Source: Paenibacillus macerans (GTDB taxonomy: Bacteria > Bacillota > Bacilli > Paenibacillales > Paenibacillaceae). From it: a stretch of DNA of 64,000 nt. The notes under the pieces are model-generated. The model ran no database searches. It worked only from the letters and a program-made list of their open reading frames with translations, and was not told the origin of the DNA. This document shows, in pieces, positions 43,333 to 52,767 of this stretch; positions within the stretch are counted from its first letter, which is position 1; the number at the start of each line of letters is the position of its first letter. Location: NCBI RefSeq assembly GCF_023715465.1, contig NZ_JAMBOE010000001.1, forward strand, positions 496,001 through 560,000. The letters are read 5' to 3'. The translations under genes and the position numbers were made by a program.

Positions 43333-44040
43333 TTACAACGCCACCGCGGTTTCCAGCGCCACTTCCATCATCTGTTTGAACGTCGTCTGCCGTTCCTCGG
43401 AGGTCGTTTCCTCGCCGGTCAACAGGTGGTCGCTCACCGTCAGTATCGTCAGCGCGTTTACGCCGTATTTGGCGGCCAGCGTATACAGCGCGGTCGTTTC
43501 CATTTCCACCCCAAGCACGCCGTACTTCATCAGCAGCTTCGTGACGGTCGTATCGTCGCGGTAGAACATGTCCGAACTGAAGATGTTGCCGACATGCAGC
43601 TTCAGCCCTTTTTGGACGCCTAGCTCGTAAGCGGTTTTGAGCAGCGGGAAGCTGGCGATCGGCGAAAAATCAAAGCCCCCGAACACATGGCGGTTCATGC
43701 TGGAATCCGTGCAGGAAGCCTGGGCCAAAATGACGTCACGGACATGCACATGCTCCTGCATCCCGCCGCAGGTGCCGACGCGGATCAAATTTTTGACGCC
43801 GTATTCCTTAATCAATTCATTGGCGTAAATCGAAAAGGAGGGAATCCCCATGCCGGTTCCTTGGACCGATATTTTTTTGCCTTGATAGGTCCCGGTAAAT
43901 CCGAGCATCCCGCGCACTTCGTTGTAACACGTTACGCCTTCCAAATACGTTTCGGCAATAAATTTCGCCCGCAGCGGATCGCCCGGCAAAAGAATCGTTT
44001 CCGCAATATCGCCCGGTTTGGCAGCAATATGTACACTCAT
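43333..44040 (-). CDS. deoD: Purine-nucleoside phosphorylase, DeoD type
   Basis: 235 residues. Hexameric PNP that splits purine (2'-deoxy)ribonucleosides with phosphate. Markers: [20 protein letters not shown], the phosphate-binding GTCGGMQ, and the C-terminal [12 protein letters not shown] with catalytic Asp. It complements the trimeric PunA-type enzyme encoded at 48.6 kb. Single gene between sigF and the sugar locus. Confidence 0.95.
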   Translation of the reverse strand: MSVHIAAKPGDIAETILLPGDPLRAKFIAETYLEGVTCYNEVRGMLGFTGTYQGKKISVQGTGMGIPSFSIYANELIKEYGVKNLIRVGTCGGMQEHVHVRDVILAQASCTDSSMNRHVFGGFDFSPIASFPLLKTAYELGVQKGLKLHVGNIFSSDMFYRDDTTVTKLLMKYGVLGVEMETTALYTLAAKYGVNALTILTVSDHLLTGEETTSEERQTTFKQMMEVALETAVAL

Positions 44041-44139
44041 CGTTTAAAATCTCCTTGCCATCAATTTATAGTCGAACATGCTTCTATTATATAGGATGTC
44101 GCTTCGCCCGTATAGAATACGCGAGCTTTGGCAGCGGAT

Positions 44140-44197
44140 AAAAAAGCATCCCCTCCAAGTCAAGGCGCGTCTTACGCACTGCCTGCTTGAAGGGGAT
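44140..44197 (-). terminator. Terminator after sigF
   Basis: ATCCCCTTCAAG...CTTGGAGGGGAT-type long stem on the minus strand followed by GCTTTTTTA, about 20 bp past the sigF stop. It closes the dacF/spoIIA transcript, whereas in B. subtilis the spoVA genes follow. Confidence 0.8.
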
Positions 44198-44217
44198 TTC
44201 CCTCTAACTCAACCGAA

Positions 44218-44973
44218 TTATTGCGCGATTTGATCGCGGATGCTCTGCAGTATTTTTTTCTCCAGCCGGGAAACCTGCACCTGAGATATCCCCAGCCGCG
44301 TAGCGACTTCGGACTGGGTTTGGTCCCGGTAATACCGCAAATACACGATCAGCCGTTCCCGGTCGGTCAAACCGTCGATTGCCTCATGCAGGGCGAGCTT
44401 GTCGAACCAGCGTTCCTGGGATTCGTCAGCGATCTGATCCATCAGCGTGATCGGATCCCCGTCGTTTTCGAATACCGTCTCATGGATGGAAGCCGGCGGC
44501 TTATTGGCCTCTTGGGCAAACACGACGTCTTCCGGCGTCACCCCAAGCTCCTCGGCCACTTCCTTGACGGTAGGGAGGCGGCCCAGCAGCTTCGACAATT
44601 CATCCTTTTTCTTGCGTACTTTGTTGGCCATTTCCTTCAGCGACCGGCTGACCTTAAGCGTCCCGTCGTCGCGCAAAAACCGCTGAATTTCCCCAATGAT
44701 CATCGGGACGGCGTAGGTTGAAAACTTCACATCATAGCTGAGGTCAAACTTGTCCACCGACTTCAGCAGTCCAATGCAGCCGATTTGAAACAAATCTTCG
44801 GGTTCATACCCCCGATTCATAAACCGCTGCACGACCGACCAGACGAGCCGGATATTGCAGCTTACCAGCCGGTCCCTGGCAGCGTTGTCCCCTGCCTGGC
44901 TCAGAGCGATTAACCGCTTTACTTCCGCGTCGTCCAAAAACTCTCTCGAGGCTTGCTTCACTTCGGCATCCAT
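44218..44973 (-). CDS. sigF: Sporulation sigma factor F
   Basis: 251 residues. Region 2 (EDLFQIGCIGLLKSVDKFDL; STYAVPMIIGEIQRFLRDDG), region 3 (GRLPTVKEVAEELG) and region 4 (QTQSEVATRLGISQVQVSRL) are all intact. First forespore-specific sigma factor, held inactive by SpoIIAB and released through SpoIIAA. Last gene of spoIIAA-spoIIAB-sigF. Confidence 0.97.
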   Translation of the reverse strand: MDAEVKQASREFLDDAEVKRLIALSQAGDNAARDRLVSCNIRLVWSVVQRFMNRGYEPEDLFQIGCIGLLKSVDKFDLSYDVKFSTYAVPMIIGEIQRFLRDDGTLKVSRSLKEMANKVRKKKDELSKLLGRLPTVKEVAEELGVTPEDVVFAQEANKPPASIHETVFENDGDPITLMDQIADESQERWFDKLALHEAIDGLTDRERLIVYLRYYRDQTQSEVATRLGISQVQVSRLEKKILQSIRDQIAQ

Positions 44974-44984
44974 AGATCCAACCC

Positions 44985-45440
44985 CTAATTGTATAAAGCT
45001 TTCTTAGATACAATCCTTTTCTTCATCCGGATGTGGGTGCCCCCGCCCACTTCGCTCACGACGTCGAATTCGTCCATGAAATTCTCCATAATCGTAAATC
45101 CCATGCCGGAACGCTCCAGCTCGGGTTTGGACGTGTACAGCGGCTGCTTGGCCAGTTCCACGTCCTCGATTCCGCGGCCCTGGTCCTCGATGATCAGCGT
45201 GACGGTATCGCCTTCAATCTCGGCGGAAATCGTTACGACCCCTTGCGGATTTCCGTCGTAGCCATGGATGATCGAGTTCGTCACCGCTTCGGACACGACG
45301 GTCTTCAAATCGGTAATCTCATCCATCGTCGGGTCGAGCTGCGATACGAAAGCGGCCACCGTCACCCGGGCAAACGATTCGTTTTCGGATCTGGCGGCAA
45401 ACTTGAGCGACATAAAATTGCTGCCTTGATTCGTGCTCAC
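44985..45440 (-). CDS. spoIIAB: Anti-sigma F factor SpoIIAB
   Basis: 151-residue GHKL-fold serine kinase that binds sigma F and phosphorylates SpoIIAA. N-box [12 protein letters not shown]1 box [11 protein letters not shown]2 [13 protein letters not shown] 45440 overlaps the spoIIAA stop by 4 bases (GTGA), giving coupling and balanced amounts. Confidence 0.96.
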   Translation of the reverse strand: MSTNQGSNFMSLKFAARSENESFARVTVAAFVSQLDPTMDEITDLKTVVSEAVTNSIIHGYDGNPQGVVTISAEIEGDTVTLIIEDQGRGIEDVELAKQPLYTSKPELERSGMGFTIMENFMDEFDVVSEVGGGTHIRMKKRIVSKKALYN

Positions 45441-45790
45441 AGGGCCACCTCCAATTCCGAAAGCGCCAATCCCTCGTTTTCAAAGATCGGCATGATTTTA
45501 AACAAGCCCGACATCTCCAATAACCGGTAAACCGGCGGGTTCACGTCGCATACGACCATTTTGCCGCCCTTTTGCTTGATCAGCTTATATCTTCCGAGAA
45601 TGACGCCAATCCCCGAGCTATCCATAAACAGCAGCTCTTTAAGGCTTAAAACGAGATTGCGGCAGTTCCCCCGGCTGATCTCCTCATCCATCCGCATCCG
45701 GACGTCGTCCGACGTATGATGGTCCAATTCCCCGCTTAAGCGCACAATCAGCGTGTCGCGGCGTGTTTCCATTTCCACATGCAAATTCAC
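45437..45790 (-). CDS. spoIIAA: Anti-sigma F factor antagonist SpoIIAA
   Basis: 117-residue STAS protein; when dephosphorylated it frees sigma F from SpoIIAB. The phosphorylated serine lies in [14 protein letters not shown] near residue 58. GTG 45790 was chosen because the N-terminus then aligns with the family (ELDHHT at about residue 21). A sigma-H-type promoter lies just upstream. Confidence 0.96.
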   Translation of the reverse strand: MNLHVEMETRRDTLIVRLSGELDHHTSDDVRMRMDEEISRGNCRNLVLSLKELLFMDSSGIGVILGRYKLIKQKGGKMVVCDVNPPVYRLLEMSGLFKIMPIFENEGLALSELEVAL

Positions 45791-45825
45791 GTTTTGTTCA
45801 CTCTCCTCCCTGACATGAACACAAC

Positions 45826-45854
45826 AATTCTACGATCCGCCGGCCGATTCCTGC
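45826..45854 (-). promoter_or_regulatory. Sigma-H promoter upstream of spoIIAA
   Basis: Minus strand GCAGGAATC (45846-45854), 12 bp, GTAGAAT (45827-45833). The consensus for sigma H is RnAGGAwWW then RnnGAAT with 11-12 bp between; only one W position fails. spoIIA is a classical sigma-H/Spo0A target, so this is a natural position. Confidence 0.65.
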
Positions 45855-45883
45855 CGGGTGACAAAACTAGAAGAAAAGCCCTA

Positions 45884-47071
45884 TTAATCTACAAAAAACA
45901 AGTGTGCGGCCGTCCGTTTGAACAACGTCCACCAGCCCGCCTTACCGATATCGGCCGGAGCGGTCAATTCAAATTCGGTAAGCACCTTTCCGTCCTGATA
46001 AACGACGAGCTTGCCGATCGATTGCCCCGCTTTAACCGGAGCCGCGAGTTTTTCCGGAACGATCAGCTTGTGCGTGATGCTTTCCGCCGGCGCGCCTTTT
46101 TTCACCAGCACATTAAACGCCTTGGCGGCGGTCAGGTCGAGCTGCGCGCTCATTCCTTTCTGCACCTTTACCTTGCCGATCGTCTCTCCGGCTTGATATA
46201 TCGGATGCAGGGTATATTGGGAAAAAGCATAATCGAACATCGCCGATACTTCGCTGTTCCGCGTCTTCGTATTCGGTTCACCAAGCACGACGGCGATCAG
46301 GCGCAGCCCGTCGCGTTTGGCGGTAGCTGCCAAGCAAAACTTCGCTTCCGAAGTGTATCCGGTTTTCAGACCGTCGGCGCCGCTGTAGAACCGTACGAGC
46401 TTATTCGTGTTCACGAGCCAAAACGGCTTTTCCGTGCCCTGGCGCAAGTAATCTTGATAAGCCCCGGTATACTTCGTGATCCCCTCATGCTTCAGCAGTT
46501 CCCGGCTCATGATGGCAATGTCGTGCGCCGAGCTGTAGTGATTTTCCACCGGCAGACCGTTGCAGTTGGCAAAATGCGTGTCCTTCATTCCGAGCTGCTT
46601 GGCCCGCTCATTCATCAGCTTCACGAACGCTTTCTCCGAGCCGCCGATTTTTTCCGCAAGTGCTACGGATGCGTCGTTCCCCGAAGCCATCGCCACGCCT
46701 TTCAGCAGCTCATCCACTGTCATTACTTCGCCCGGCTCCAGGAAGATTTGCGAGCCGCCCATCGATGAAGCATATTCGCTGGCCGTCACCTTGTCGCTCA
46801 GCTTCAGCATCCCCTTGTCGACCGCCTCCATCGTCAGCAGCATCGTCATGATTTTCGTAATGCTGGCCGGAGGCAGCTGCTCATGACTCTGCCTTTCATA
46901 AATTACCGTGCCGGTATCCGCATCAATAAGCACGGCGGAGCGGGAATTTTCCGCCAGGGCGATCGCATCGTCTTCTTCATGCGGGCCGCCGTGGTTGGCA
47001 GATGCGTAATTCGGCCAGACCGAAACGGCCAAAATGAACGTGGCTAACCAAATTAACAGCCGTCTGTTCAA
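45884..47071 (-). CDS. dacF: D-alanyl-D-alanine carboxypeptidase DacF
   Basis: 395 residues from TTG 47071 (AAAGGGGG upstream); further codons to 47149 run into the pdp terminator region and are unlikely. Signal peptide 1-25, then S70-x-x-K73 (ASITKIM), S130-G-N, K236-T-G (LKTGYTSEAKFC) and a C-terminal PBP5-type domain. A forespore enzyme that adjusts cortex cross-linking. Upstream of the spoIIA genes, as in B. subtilis. Confidence 0.93.
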   Translation of the reverse strand: MNRRLLIWLATFILAVSVWPNYASANHGGPHEEDDAIALAENSRSAVLIDADTGTVIYERQSHEQLPPASITKIMTMLLTMEAVDKGMLKLSDKVTASEYASSMGGSQIFLEPGEVMTVDELLKGVAMASGNDASVALAEKIGGSEKAFVKLMNERAKQLGMKDTHFANCNGLPVENHYSSAHDIAIMSRELLKHEGITKYTGAYQDYLRQGTEKPFWLVNTNKLVRFYSGADGLKTGYTSEAKFCLAATAKRDGLRLIAVVLGEPNTKTRNSEVSAMFDYAFSQYTLHPIYQAGETIGKVKVQKGMSAQLDLTAAKAFNVLVKKGAPAESITHKLIVPEKLAAPVKAGQSIGKLVVYQDGKVLTEFELTAPADIGKAGWWTLFKRTAAHLFFVD

Positions 47072-47146
47072 GATTAGTCCCCCTTTAAAAACTCTGGATT
47101 CTGCTAACCTAGTATCGGCTGCAAAGTGGGATTTTATTCCTGAACG

Positions 47147-47202
47147 CAAAAAAACGGCATTTTCCGGAAATCGCGAACCCCGCGATTTCCGGAAAATGCC
47201 GT
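47147..47202 (-). terminator. Very strong terminator after pdp
   Basis: A perfect 22-bp inverted repeat (47154-47175 with 47181-47202) with a 5-base loop, followed on the minus strand by TTTTTTT. It separates the nucleoside catabolism operon from dacF. Confidence 0.9.
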
Positions 47203-47206
47203 CTAA

Positions 47207-47225
47207 CGACTTTTTGAACTACCTC
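47207..47225 (-). repeat. GAGGTAGTTCAAAAAGTCG tag after pdp
   Basis: Starts at the base immediately after the pdp stop codon, sense direction, and is followed by the strong terminator. Identical over 19 bp to the copy at 39700-39718. Confidence 0.6.
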
Positions 47226-48557
47226 TCAGAACCTTTTGACGCCGTCCGGTGTGACAAGCGCAAACACCAGCGGCCTCCTCGGAACCTTCGTCCCCGAAAT
47301 GCCGTAAGCCCCCAACACCCGGCGTTCCGCCTCGGCCCGTCCGCTCTCGCGGGCGCGGTTTACGTGCAGCACGGCCAACGTGTCGCCGATTTCGACCGGG
47401 TCGCCGATTTTTTTGCGCAATTCGACGCCGGCGCCCAGATCGATGACGGAATCTTTCGTTTCCCGTCCGGCACCGAGCATCATCGCCGCCAGCCCGATCT
47501 CCTCGGCCTGGATCGAATCGACGTAGCCGCTGCTTTCGGAGCGCACCTCAATTTGCAGCTCGGCGCTTGGCAGCAGATCAAGGCGATCGATCTGGGATGT
47601 TTCGCCGCCTTGGGCGGAGACCATGCCTTTCAGCTTGTCCAGCGCTTCTCCGCTTTGCAGTTTGGCCTTCAGCAGCGCATAAGCTTCTTCCTCGTCAGCT
47701 GCCTTGCCGCCCAGGATTAGCATATGGGAGGCCAAAATCAGGCAGACCTCCTCCAGATCCGCCGGCCCTTCGCCGCGCAGCGTGGCGACGGCCTCCTTGA
47801 TCTCCAACGCATTGCCGATCGCAAAGCCCAACGGCTGGTCCATATCGCTGATCACCGCCACCGTGCGGCGTCCGACCTGCGTGCCGATATCGACCATCGC
47901 TTTGGCCAGGCGGATCGAATCCTCCAGCGTCTTCATAAACGCGCCGCTGCCCGTTTTCACATCCAGCACGATCGCATCGGCGCCGGCGGCGATTTTTTTG
48001 CTCATGACGCTGCTGGCGATCAGCGGAATCGAGTCCACCGTCGCGGTGACGTCGCGCAGCGCATACAGCTTCTTGTCCGCCGGCGTCATATTGCCGCTTT
48101 GGCCGACGACGGCGAGGCCGATCTCGTTCACTTGCCGAAAAAACCGGTCCTTGCCCAATTCAACGGAGTATCCCGAGATCGCTTCCAGCTTGTCGATCGT
48201 TCCGCCGGTATGCCCCAAGCCCCGGCCGGACATTTTGGCGACCGGCACACCGGCCGCCGCCACCAAGGGACCAAGCACGATCGTCGTTTTGTCGCCAACG
48301 CCGCCCGTGGAATGCTTGTCCACCTTGACGCCGCGAATCGAGCTTAAATCGATCGTTTCGCCGGAGGAAGCCATCGCCATCGTCAAATCCGCCGTCTCCC
48401 GCGCGCTCATGCCTTGATAATAAACGGCCATCGCCCAGGCGGACATTTGATAATCGGGAATCTGTCCTTCGCTGTACCCTCGGACCAAAAATCCGATCTC
48501 CTCGGCCGTTAGCTCCTGTCCGTCTCTTTTTTTGCGGATCAGATCTACAGCTCTCAT
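47226..48557 (-). CDS. pdp: Pyrimidine-nucleoside phosphorylase
   Basis: 443 residues. Splits uridine, thymidine and deoxyuridine. The family signature is [16 protein letters not shown] near residue 110, with [10 protein letters not shown] as the phosphate loop and [17 protein letters not shown]. Biotin-like C-terminal barrel. Operon with punA and deoB feeding deoxyribose 1-phosphate to DeoB. Confidence 0.95.
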   Translation of the reverse strand: MRAVDLIRKKRDGQELTAEEIGFLVRGYSEGQIPDYQMSAWAMAVYYQGMSARETADLTMAMASSGETIDLSSIRGVKVDKHSTGGVGDKTTIVLGPLVAAAGVPVAKMSGRGLGHTGGTIDKLEAISGYSVELGKDRFFRQVNEIGLAVVGQSGNMTPADKKLYALRDVTATVDSIPLIASSVMSKKIAAGADAIVLDVKTGSGAFMKTLEDSIRLAKAMVDIGTQVGRRTVAVISDMDQPLGFAIGNALEIKEAVATLRGEGPADLEEVCLILASHMLILGGKAADEEEAYALLKAKLQSGEALDKLKGMVSAQGGETSQIDRLDLLPSAELQIEVRSESSGYVDSIQAEEIGLAAMMLGAGRETKDSVIDLGAGVELRKKIGDPVEIGDTLAVLHVNRARESGRAEAERRVLGAYGISGTKVPRRPLVFALVTPDGVKRF

Positions 48558-48586
48558 CGATCTCTACCTCCGTTCTTCTAATGGGA

Positions 48587-49414
48587 TTACATTTTAGGAA
48601 TAATGGCCAAAACAAGGCTTAAGAATTTCTCGCGTACGAGCTCGGTCGTTTCCATAACTTCCTCATGAGAAAGCGGCTGATCCAAAATTCCCGAAGCCAT
48701 GTTGCTGATGCAGGAAATGCCCAGCACCTCAAGCCCGGCGTGTCTGGCCACGATCACTTCGGAAACGGTTGACATCCCTACTGCGTCGGCTCCCAGCGTA
48801 CGGAGCATGCGGATTTCCGCCGGGGTTTCGTAAGACGGACCCAGCAGCCCGGCATAAACACCCTCCTGAAGCGGCACACCTTTGTCGGCGGCAGCCTGGC
48901 GGGCTGCTTCCCGCAAACGCCGGCTGTACGCTTGGGACATATCCGGGAAACGCGGTCCCAGTTCCTCATCGTTTGGTCCGATAAGCGGATTTTTGCCGGT
49001 CAGATTGATGTGGTCGGAAATCAGCATTAAATCGCCCGGCGAATAGGAGGTGTTCACGCCTCCGGCCGCATTGGTCACCAGCAGCGTCGATACCCCGAGT
49101 TCCTTCATGACGCGCACGGGGAAAGCTGTCAGCTCCGGGCCGTATCCCTCATACATGTGGAACCGGCCTTTCATCAACACGACCGGCGTTCCCTGAACGG
49201 TGCCGATCAGCAGTTCGCCGGCATGCCCCTCCACCGTGGATTGCGGAAAATAAGGAATATCCTTATAAGCGATCGTGACCGGCTGCTCGATGTGATCGGC
49301 GAGCACGCCCAGGCCCGAACCCAAAATAAGGCCCACCTTCGGCGAATGCGCCGAGCGAGAGCGGATGTACTCCGCCGCATCCCGGATCATGCCTATCGTT
49401 AAAGTTGTCGTCAT
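48587..49414 (-). CDS. punA: Purine-nucleoside phosphorylase PunA type (trimeric)
   Basis: 275 residues. PNP class I enzyme for guanosine and inosine. Visible markers: LILGSGLGVLAD with the phosphate-binding Ser/Gly, the GRFHMYEGY loop, TNAAGGVN, and the base-pocket GPSYETPAEIRMLRTLGADAVGMSTV region. Between pdp and deoB. Confidence 0.95.
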   Translation of the reverse strand: MTTTLTIGMIRDAAEYIRSRSAHSPKVGLILGSGLGVLADHIEQPVTIAYKDIPYFPQSTVEGHAGELLIGTVQGTPVVLMKGRFHMYEGYGPELTAFPVRVMKELGVSTLLVTNAAGGVNTSYSPGDLMLISDHINLTGKNPLIGPNDEELGPRFPDMSQAYSRRLREAARQAAADKGVPLQEGVYAGLLGPSYETPAEIRMLRTLGADAVGMSTVSEVIVARHAGLEVLGISCISNMASGILDQPLSHEEVMETTELVREKFLSLVLAIIPKM

Positions 49415-49434
49415 AAATGTGGTCCTCCCGTTTC

Positions 49435-50622
49435 TTATTTCAATTGGCTTAAAAAGCTGATGCCGTGCTTAGGGGCGTGAACGCCGAAATTGTCCGCGAT
49501 CGTGACCGCCAGATCGGCATACGTTCCCCTCACGCCAAGGCTGCCCGGGTTCTTTAAGGACGGGCCATAAATGAGCAGCGGCACATATTCGCGCGTATGA
49601 TCCGTCCCGGCATGAATCGGATCGTTCCCATGGTCCGCGGTAATGACCAGCAAATCATTTTCGCCGACCTTGGCGAGGAGATCCGGAACAGCCGCATCGA
49701 ATTCCTCCAGAGCGCGGGCATACCCTTGCGGATCACGGCGATGACCGTACAGGGAATCGAAATCGACCAGATTCGTAAACAGCAAGCCGGAAAAATCCTC
49801 ATCCAGGTGCTGCAGGGTTTCCTCGATCCCGTGCCGATTGCTCTTCGTCGGGAACGACGCTGTAATGCCTTCGCCGGAGAAAATGTCGCCGATCTTCCCG
49901 ACAGCCACCACTTCTTTGCCGGCGTTTTTGAGCGCGTTCAACACGGTCGGCTCCGGCGGCTTCACCGCGTAGTCGTGGCGGTTCGGCGTGCGCTGGAAGT
50001 TGCCCGGCGAGCCGACGAATGGACGGGCGATGACCCGGCCGGCCGAATGCTCCGGCTCAAGCGTCAGCTTGCGCACGATTTCACACGCGCGATAAAGCTC
50101 GGGCAGCGGGATGATCTCCTCGTGGGCGGCGATTTGAAACACGCTGTCCGCCGACGTATACACGATCCACGCCCCCGTTTTCATGTGCTCTTCCCCGAGC
50201 TCCACCAAAATTTCCGTCCCCGAAGCCGGTTTGTTGCCGATCACCTTGCGGCCGGTCTCCTGCTCGAAACGGGCGATTAAATCCTGGGGAAATCCGTTCG
50301 GATACGTTTGAAACGGCGTTTCGGTTTTAAGTCCCATCAGCTCCCAGTGGCCGGTCATCGTGTCCTTGCCCGCGGAAATCTCCGCCATTTTCCCGTAATA
50401 GGCGGCAGGGTCTGCGGCTGGAGCCAAATGCGGCAGCTCCGCGATATTGCCAAGGCCTAATTTTTGCAGATGCGGCAGCTTGGTGCCTTCGACCGTTTGC
50501 AAAATATGACCAAGCGTGTGCGCGCCCTCGTCGCCGAACTTCGCCGCGTCAGGCAGCTCGCCGATCCCAACGCTGTCCAGCACGATCACCGATATTTTTC
50601 TGAACCGATTTCCGTTTTGCAT
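49435..50622 (-). CDS. deoB: Phosphopentomutase
   Basis: 395 residues, alkaline-phosphatase-like fold. Interconverts (deoxy)ribose 1- and 5-phosphate, Mn-dependent. Metal/phosphate sites: [14 protein letters not shown] (about 10-24), MTGHWELMG (catalytic Thr near 90), and the C-terminal ITADHGNDP...DHTREYVP. The RBS AAAAAGGAGAG overlaps one copy of the GAGGTAGTTCAAAAA tag. Confidence 0.96.
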   Translation of the reverse strand: MQNGNRFRKISVIVLDSVGIGELPDAAKFGDEGAHTLGHILQTVEGTKLPHLQKLGLGNIAELPHLAPAADPAAYYGKMAEISAGKDTMTGHWELMGLKTETPFQTYPNGFPQDLIARFEQETGRKVIGNKPASGTEILVELGEEHMKTGAWIVYTSADSVFQIAAHEEIIPLPELYRACEIVRKLTLEPEHSAGRVIARPFVGSPGNFQRTPNRHDYAVKPPEPTVLNALKNAGKEVVAVGKIGDIFSGEGITASFPTKSNRHGIEETLQHLDEDFSGLLFTNLVDFDSLYGHRRDPQGYARALEEFDAAVPDLLAKVGENDLLVITADHGNDPIHAGTDHTREYVPLLIYGPSLKNPGSLGVRGTYADLAVTIADNFGVHAPKHGISFLSQLK

Positions 50623-50635
50623 ATTGGATCTCTCC

Positions 50636-50650
50636 TTTTTGAACTACCTC
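50636..50650 (-). repeat. GAGGTAGTTCAAAAA tag upstream of deoB
   Basis: Fourth copy of the tag, minus strand, ending in the deoB ribosome binding site. Unlike the others it does not directly follow a stop codon. Confidence 0.5.
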
Positions 50651-50702
50651 ATTAATGTTTGTTGCTTAGTTATGCCTTACCTGGCCAAAACCATACCGCC
50701 GG

Positions 50703-51641
50703 TTAATACGACGGGGCCGCCGTCCCTTCCCCCTGCTCCGGCTTCTGCCCGGCTCGCGGGTGGGCGGCGTCATACACCGATTTAAGGTTCGGTCTCGCCT
50801 GGTTTAAGTACATCTGGATCGTGGCCATATCGGCATGGCCCAGCATTTCCTGCACCGATCTTACATCCGCTCCGCGTTCCAGCAGATGAACGGCGAAGGA
50901 ATGGCGCAGCGTATGGGGCGTAATGTCCGCGTTAATTCCGGCCTCTTGGCCGTATTTCTTAATCACCTTCCAGAAGCCCTGGCGGCTGATCCGCCCGCCG
51001 CGCCGATTCGGAAACAACGCCTGCTCCGCCTCGGTTTGCGCCAGCGCCAAATGAGGCCGGCCATCCCGCAAATAACGTTCCAGCCATTCCGCCGTCACAC
51101 TGCCGAACGGAATGATGCGCTCCTTCCCGCTGTCGCCGCGGCAGCGGCAAAACCGCATCGCTGTATCCACATGCTGAACGTCCAGCGAGATTAACTCCGA
51201 CACGCGGATTCCCGTGGCGTACAGCAGCTCCAGCATCGCTTTGTCGCGCAGGCCCAACGGAGCGGCCGGGTCCGGGGTCTCCAGCAGTTTCTCCGTTTCC
51301 TCCACCGACAACGTTTGCGGCGGTTTTTTGTCGAGTTTGGGCAACTCGACCCGCACAAACGGGTCCTGATCGATGACCCGCTCCCGCAGCAGATACTGAA
51401 ACAAAGCGCGCAGCGTCACGGACACGCGCATCAACGTGGCGGGAGCCTTGCCTTCCTCTTTCATCGATGAGAAATAAAGCTGGATCCCGGCCCGCGTCAC
51501 TTCCCGGAAATGCTCCACCCGCCGCTGCCGCAAATAATCTATGTACTGCCTTACATCCCGCGCGTAGGCCTCCAGCGTCGAACCGCTTAATTCCTTCCGC
51601 TCGGCCAAAAATACAATAAAAGAGGCCGCATATTGTTCCAC
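50703..51641 (-). CDS. xerD: Site-specific tyrosine recombinase XerD
   Basis: 312 residues. SAM-like core-binding domain 1-95, catalytic domain with Arg146 (ATGIRVSEL), Lys173, His243-x-x-Arg246 (HTLRHSFA), His269 (LGHAD) and nucleophile Tyr278 (TIQMYLNQ). Resolves chromosome dimers at dif with XerC. The C-terminal 12 residues are a low-complexity tail. It follows fur-yqzK and precedes deoB, the standard Bacillales order. Confidence 0.93.
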   Translation of the reverse strand: MEQYAASFIVFLAERKELSGSTLEAYARDVRQYIDYLRQRRVEHFREVTRAGIQLYFSSMKEEGKAPATLMRVSVTLRALFQYLLRERVIDQDPFVRVELPKLDKKPPQTLSVEETEKLLETPDPAAPLGLRDKAMLELLYATGIRVSELISLDVQHVDTAMRFCRCRGDSGKERIIPFGSVTAEWLERYLRDGRPHLALAQTEAEQALFPNRRGGRISRQGFWKVIKKYGQEAGINADITPHTLRHSFAVHLLERGADVRSVQEMLGHADMATIQMYLNQARPNLKSVYDAAHPRAGQKPEQGEGTAAPSY

Positions 51642-51736
51642 GCTCCGCGCCCCCCTTTCTCTGGTCAGATGACATATTCCACGTTCACGGTGCGATTCCC
51701 TGCCGGTAGTCCCAAGAAGTTAGACAAAAAAGTCCA

Positions 51737-51973
51737 TTATTCTCCGTACCAATAAAACAGCTTAAGCCGGTCAGCCAAAGACGATGTCTCCCCGCTGCCG
51801 GGAATACCGGCATGAAACACCTTCACGGCAGATCCGTCCGGGATCCGGTATTTATCCTCCTGAAACATATATGCCTCCAACAGCCCAAACGTTCTATACA
51901 AAGTATACGTGAGTACCGCAAACAGGAGCAAATATTTGACGGACCGCAGCCAGCGGCGAAGTGAAATCACCAT
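51737..51973 (-). CDS. yqzK: YqzK family protein (DUF4227)
   Basis: 78 residues. ATG 51973 follows AAAGAGGGAT; a longer frame adds 14 weak codons. One membrane segment (about 13-33) then a short exported or cytosolic tail with FQEDKYRIPDGSAVKVF. Function unknown; always found between fur and xerD in relatives. Confidence 0.85.
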   Translation of the reverse strand: MVISLRRWLRSVKYLLLFAVLTYTLYRTFGLLEAYMFQEDKYRIPDGSAVKVFHAGIPGSGETSSLADRLKLFYWYGE

Positions 51974-52096
51974 CGGACATCCCTCTTTCCTAAACTTCGG
52001 CCCCCTTGCCGGCAAGGGTATAAGCGCCTTCTCTAATCAGTATATAAAGAGGATGGGACGAGTATGCGGCAGCTCCGGAAAAATCAATTAGACAAC

Positions 52097-52132
52097 TAAA
52101 AAGCCCCCTACGGCACGCAGCCGTATGGAGCT
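52097..52132 (-). terminator. Terminator after fur
   Basis: Minus strand AGCTCCATACGGC, 5-base loop, GCCGTAGGGGGCT then TTTT. Twelve bases past the fur stop. Confidence 0.75.
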
Positions 52133-52143
52133 CACCTTGAACA

Positions 52144-52617
52144 TTATTTCGTATCGCCAGTCCCCGATGGGTCGTTGTTCTTATCTTTACACCGGTGGCA
52201 GATCCCCTGAAAATCGAGGCGGTGATCCAGCACCGTAAAATTAAACTCTTTCTCCAGCCGTTCCTCTAACGGGCCAAGCCAGTCCTCACGGATTTCGTCC
52301 ATCGCCCCGCACTGTACGCAAATCAGGTGATGGTGGTGATGTTTTGTCGTGTCCGTACGCAAGTCGTACCGGGCCACCCCGTCGCCGAAATTGATCTTTT
52401 CGACAACATGAAGCTCGCTGAGCAGTTCCAATGTGCGATAAACGGTCGCCAGACCGATTTCCGGCGCTTTATCCTTAACGAGCATAAACACATCTTCCGC
52501 GCTTAAATGATCGTCTTCGTTTTCGAGCAACACGCGTACCGTGGCTTCCCGCTGGGGCGTCAATTTGTAACCGTGGGATTGCAGCTGTTGTTTGATTTTT
52601 TCGATCTTTGCTTCCAT
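52144..52617 (-). CDS. fur: Ferric uptake regulator Fur
   Basis: 157 residues from ATG 52617 after GGGGGAGGG. Winged-helix N-terminus (LTPQREATVRVLLEN; GLATVYRTLELL), His-rich metal site TKHHHHHLICVQCG and second CXXC (CHRC) for structural zinc. Iron-dependent repressor of uptake genes. It could be a close homologue such as PerR or Zur, but synteny with yqzK-xerD and the HHHHH motif favour Fur. Confidence 0.93.
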   Translation of the reverse strand: MEAKIEKIKQQLQSHGYKLTPQREATVRVLLENEDDHLSAEDVFMLVKDKAPEIGLATVYRTLELLSELHVVEKINFGDGVARYDLRTDTTKHHHHHLICVQCGAMDEIREDWLGPLEERLEKEFNFTVLDHRLDFQGICHRCKDKNNDPSGTGDTK

Positions 52618-52767
52618 GTTCTCCCTCCCCCAGCCATTCCCGCACATCCAAGTAAACTCATTAACCACTTCTCTCATTATAGGGGGAGTTATTCAACAAA
52701 GTCAAACATTTTGCGAGAGTCGAAAAAGTACAAAATTCGCTCACATGGAGGAGGCATCGCTTAACCC

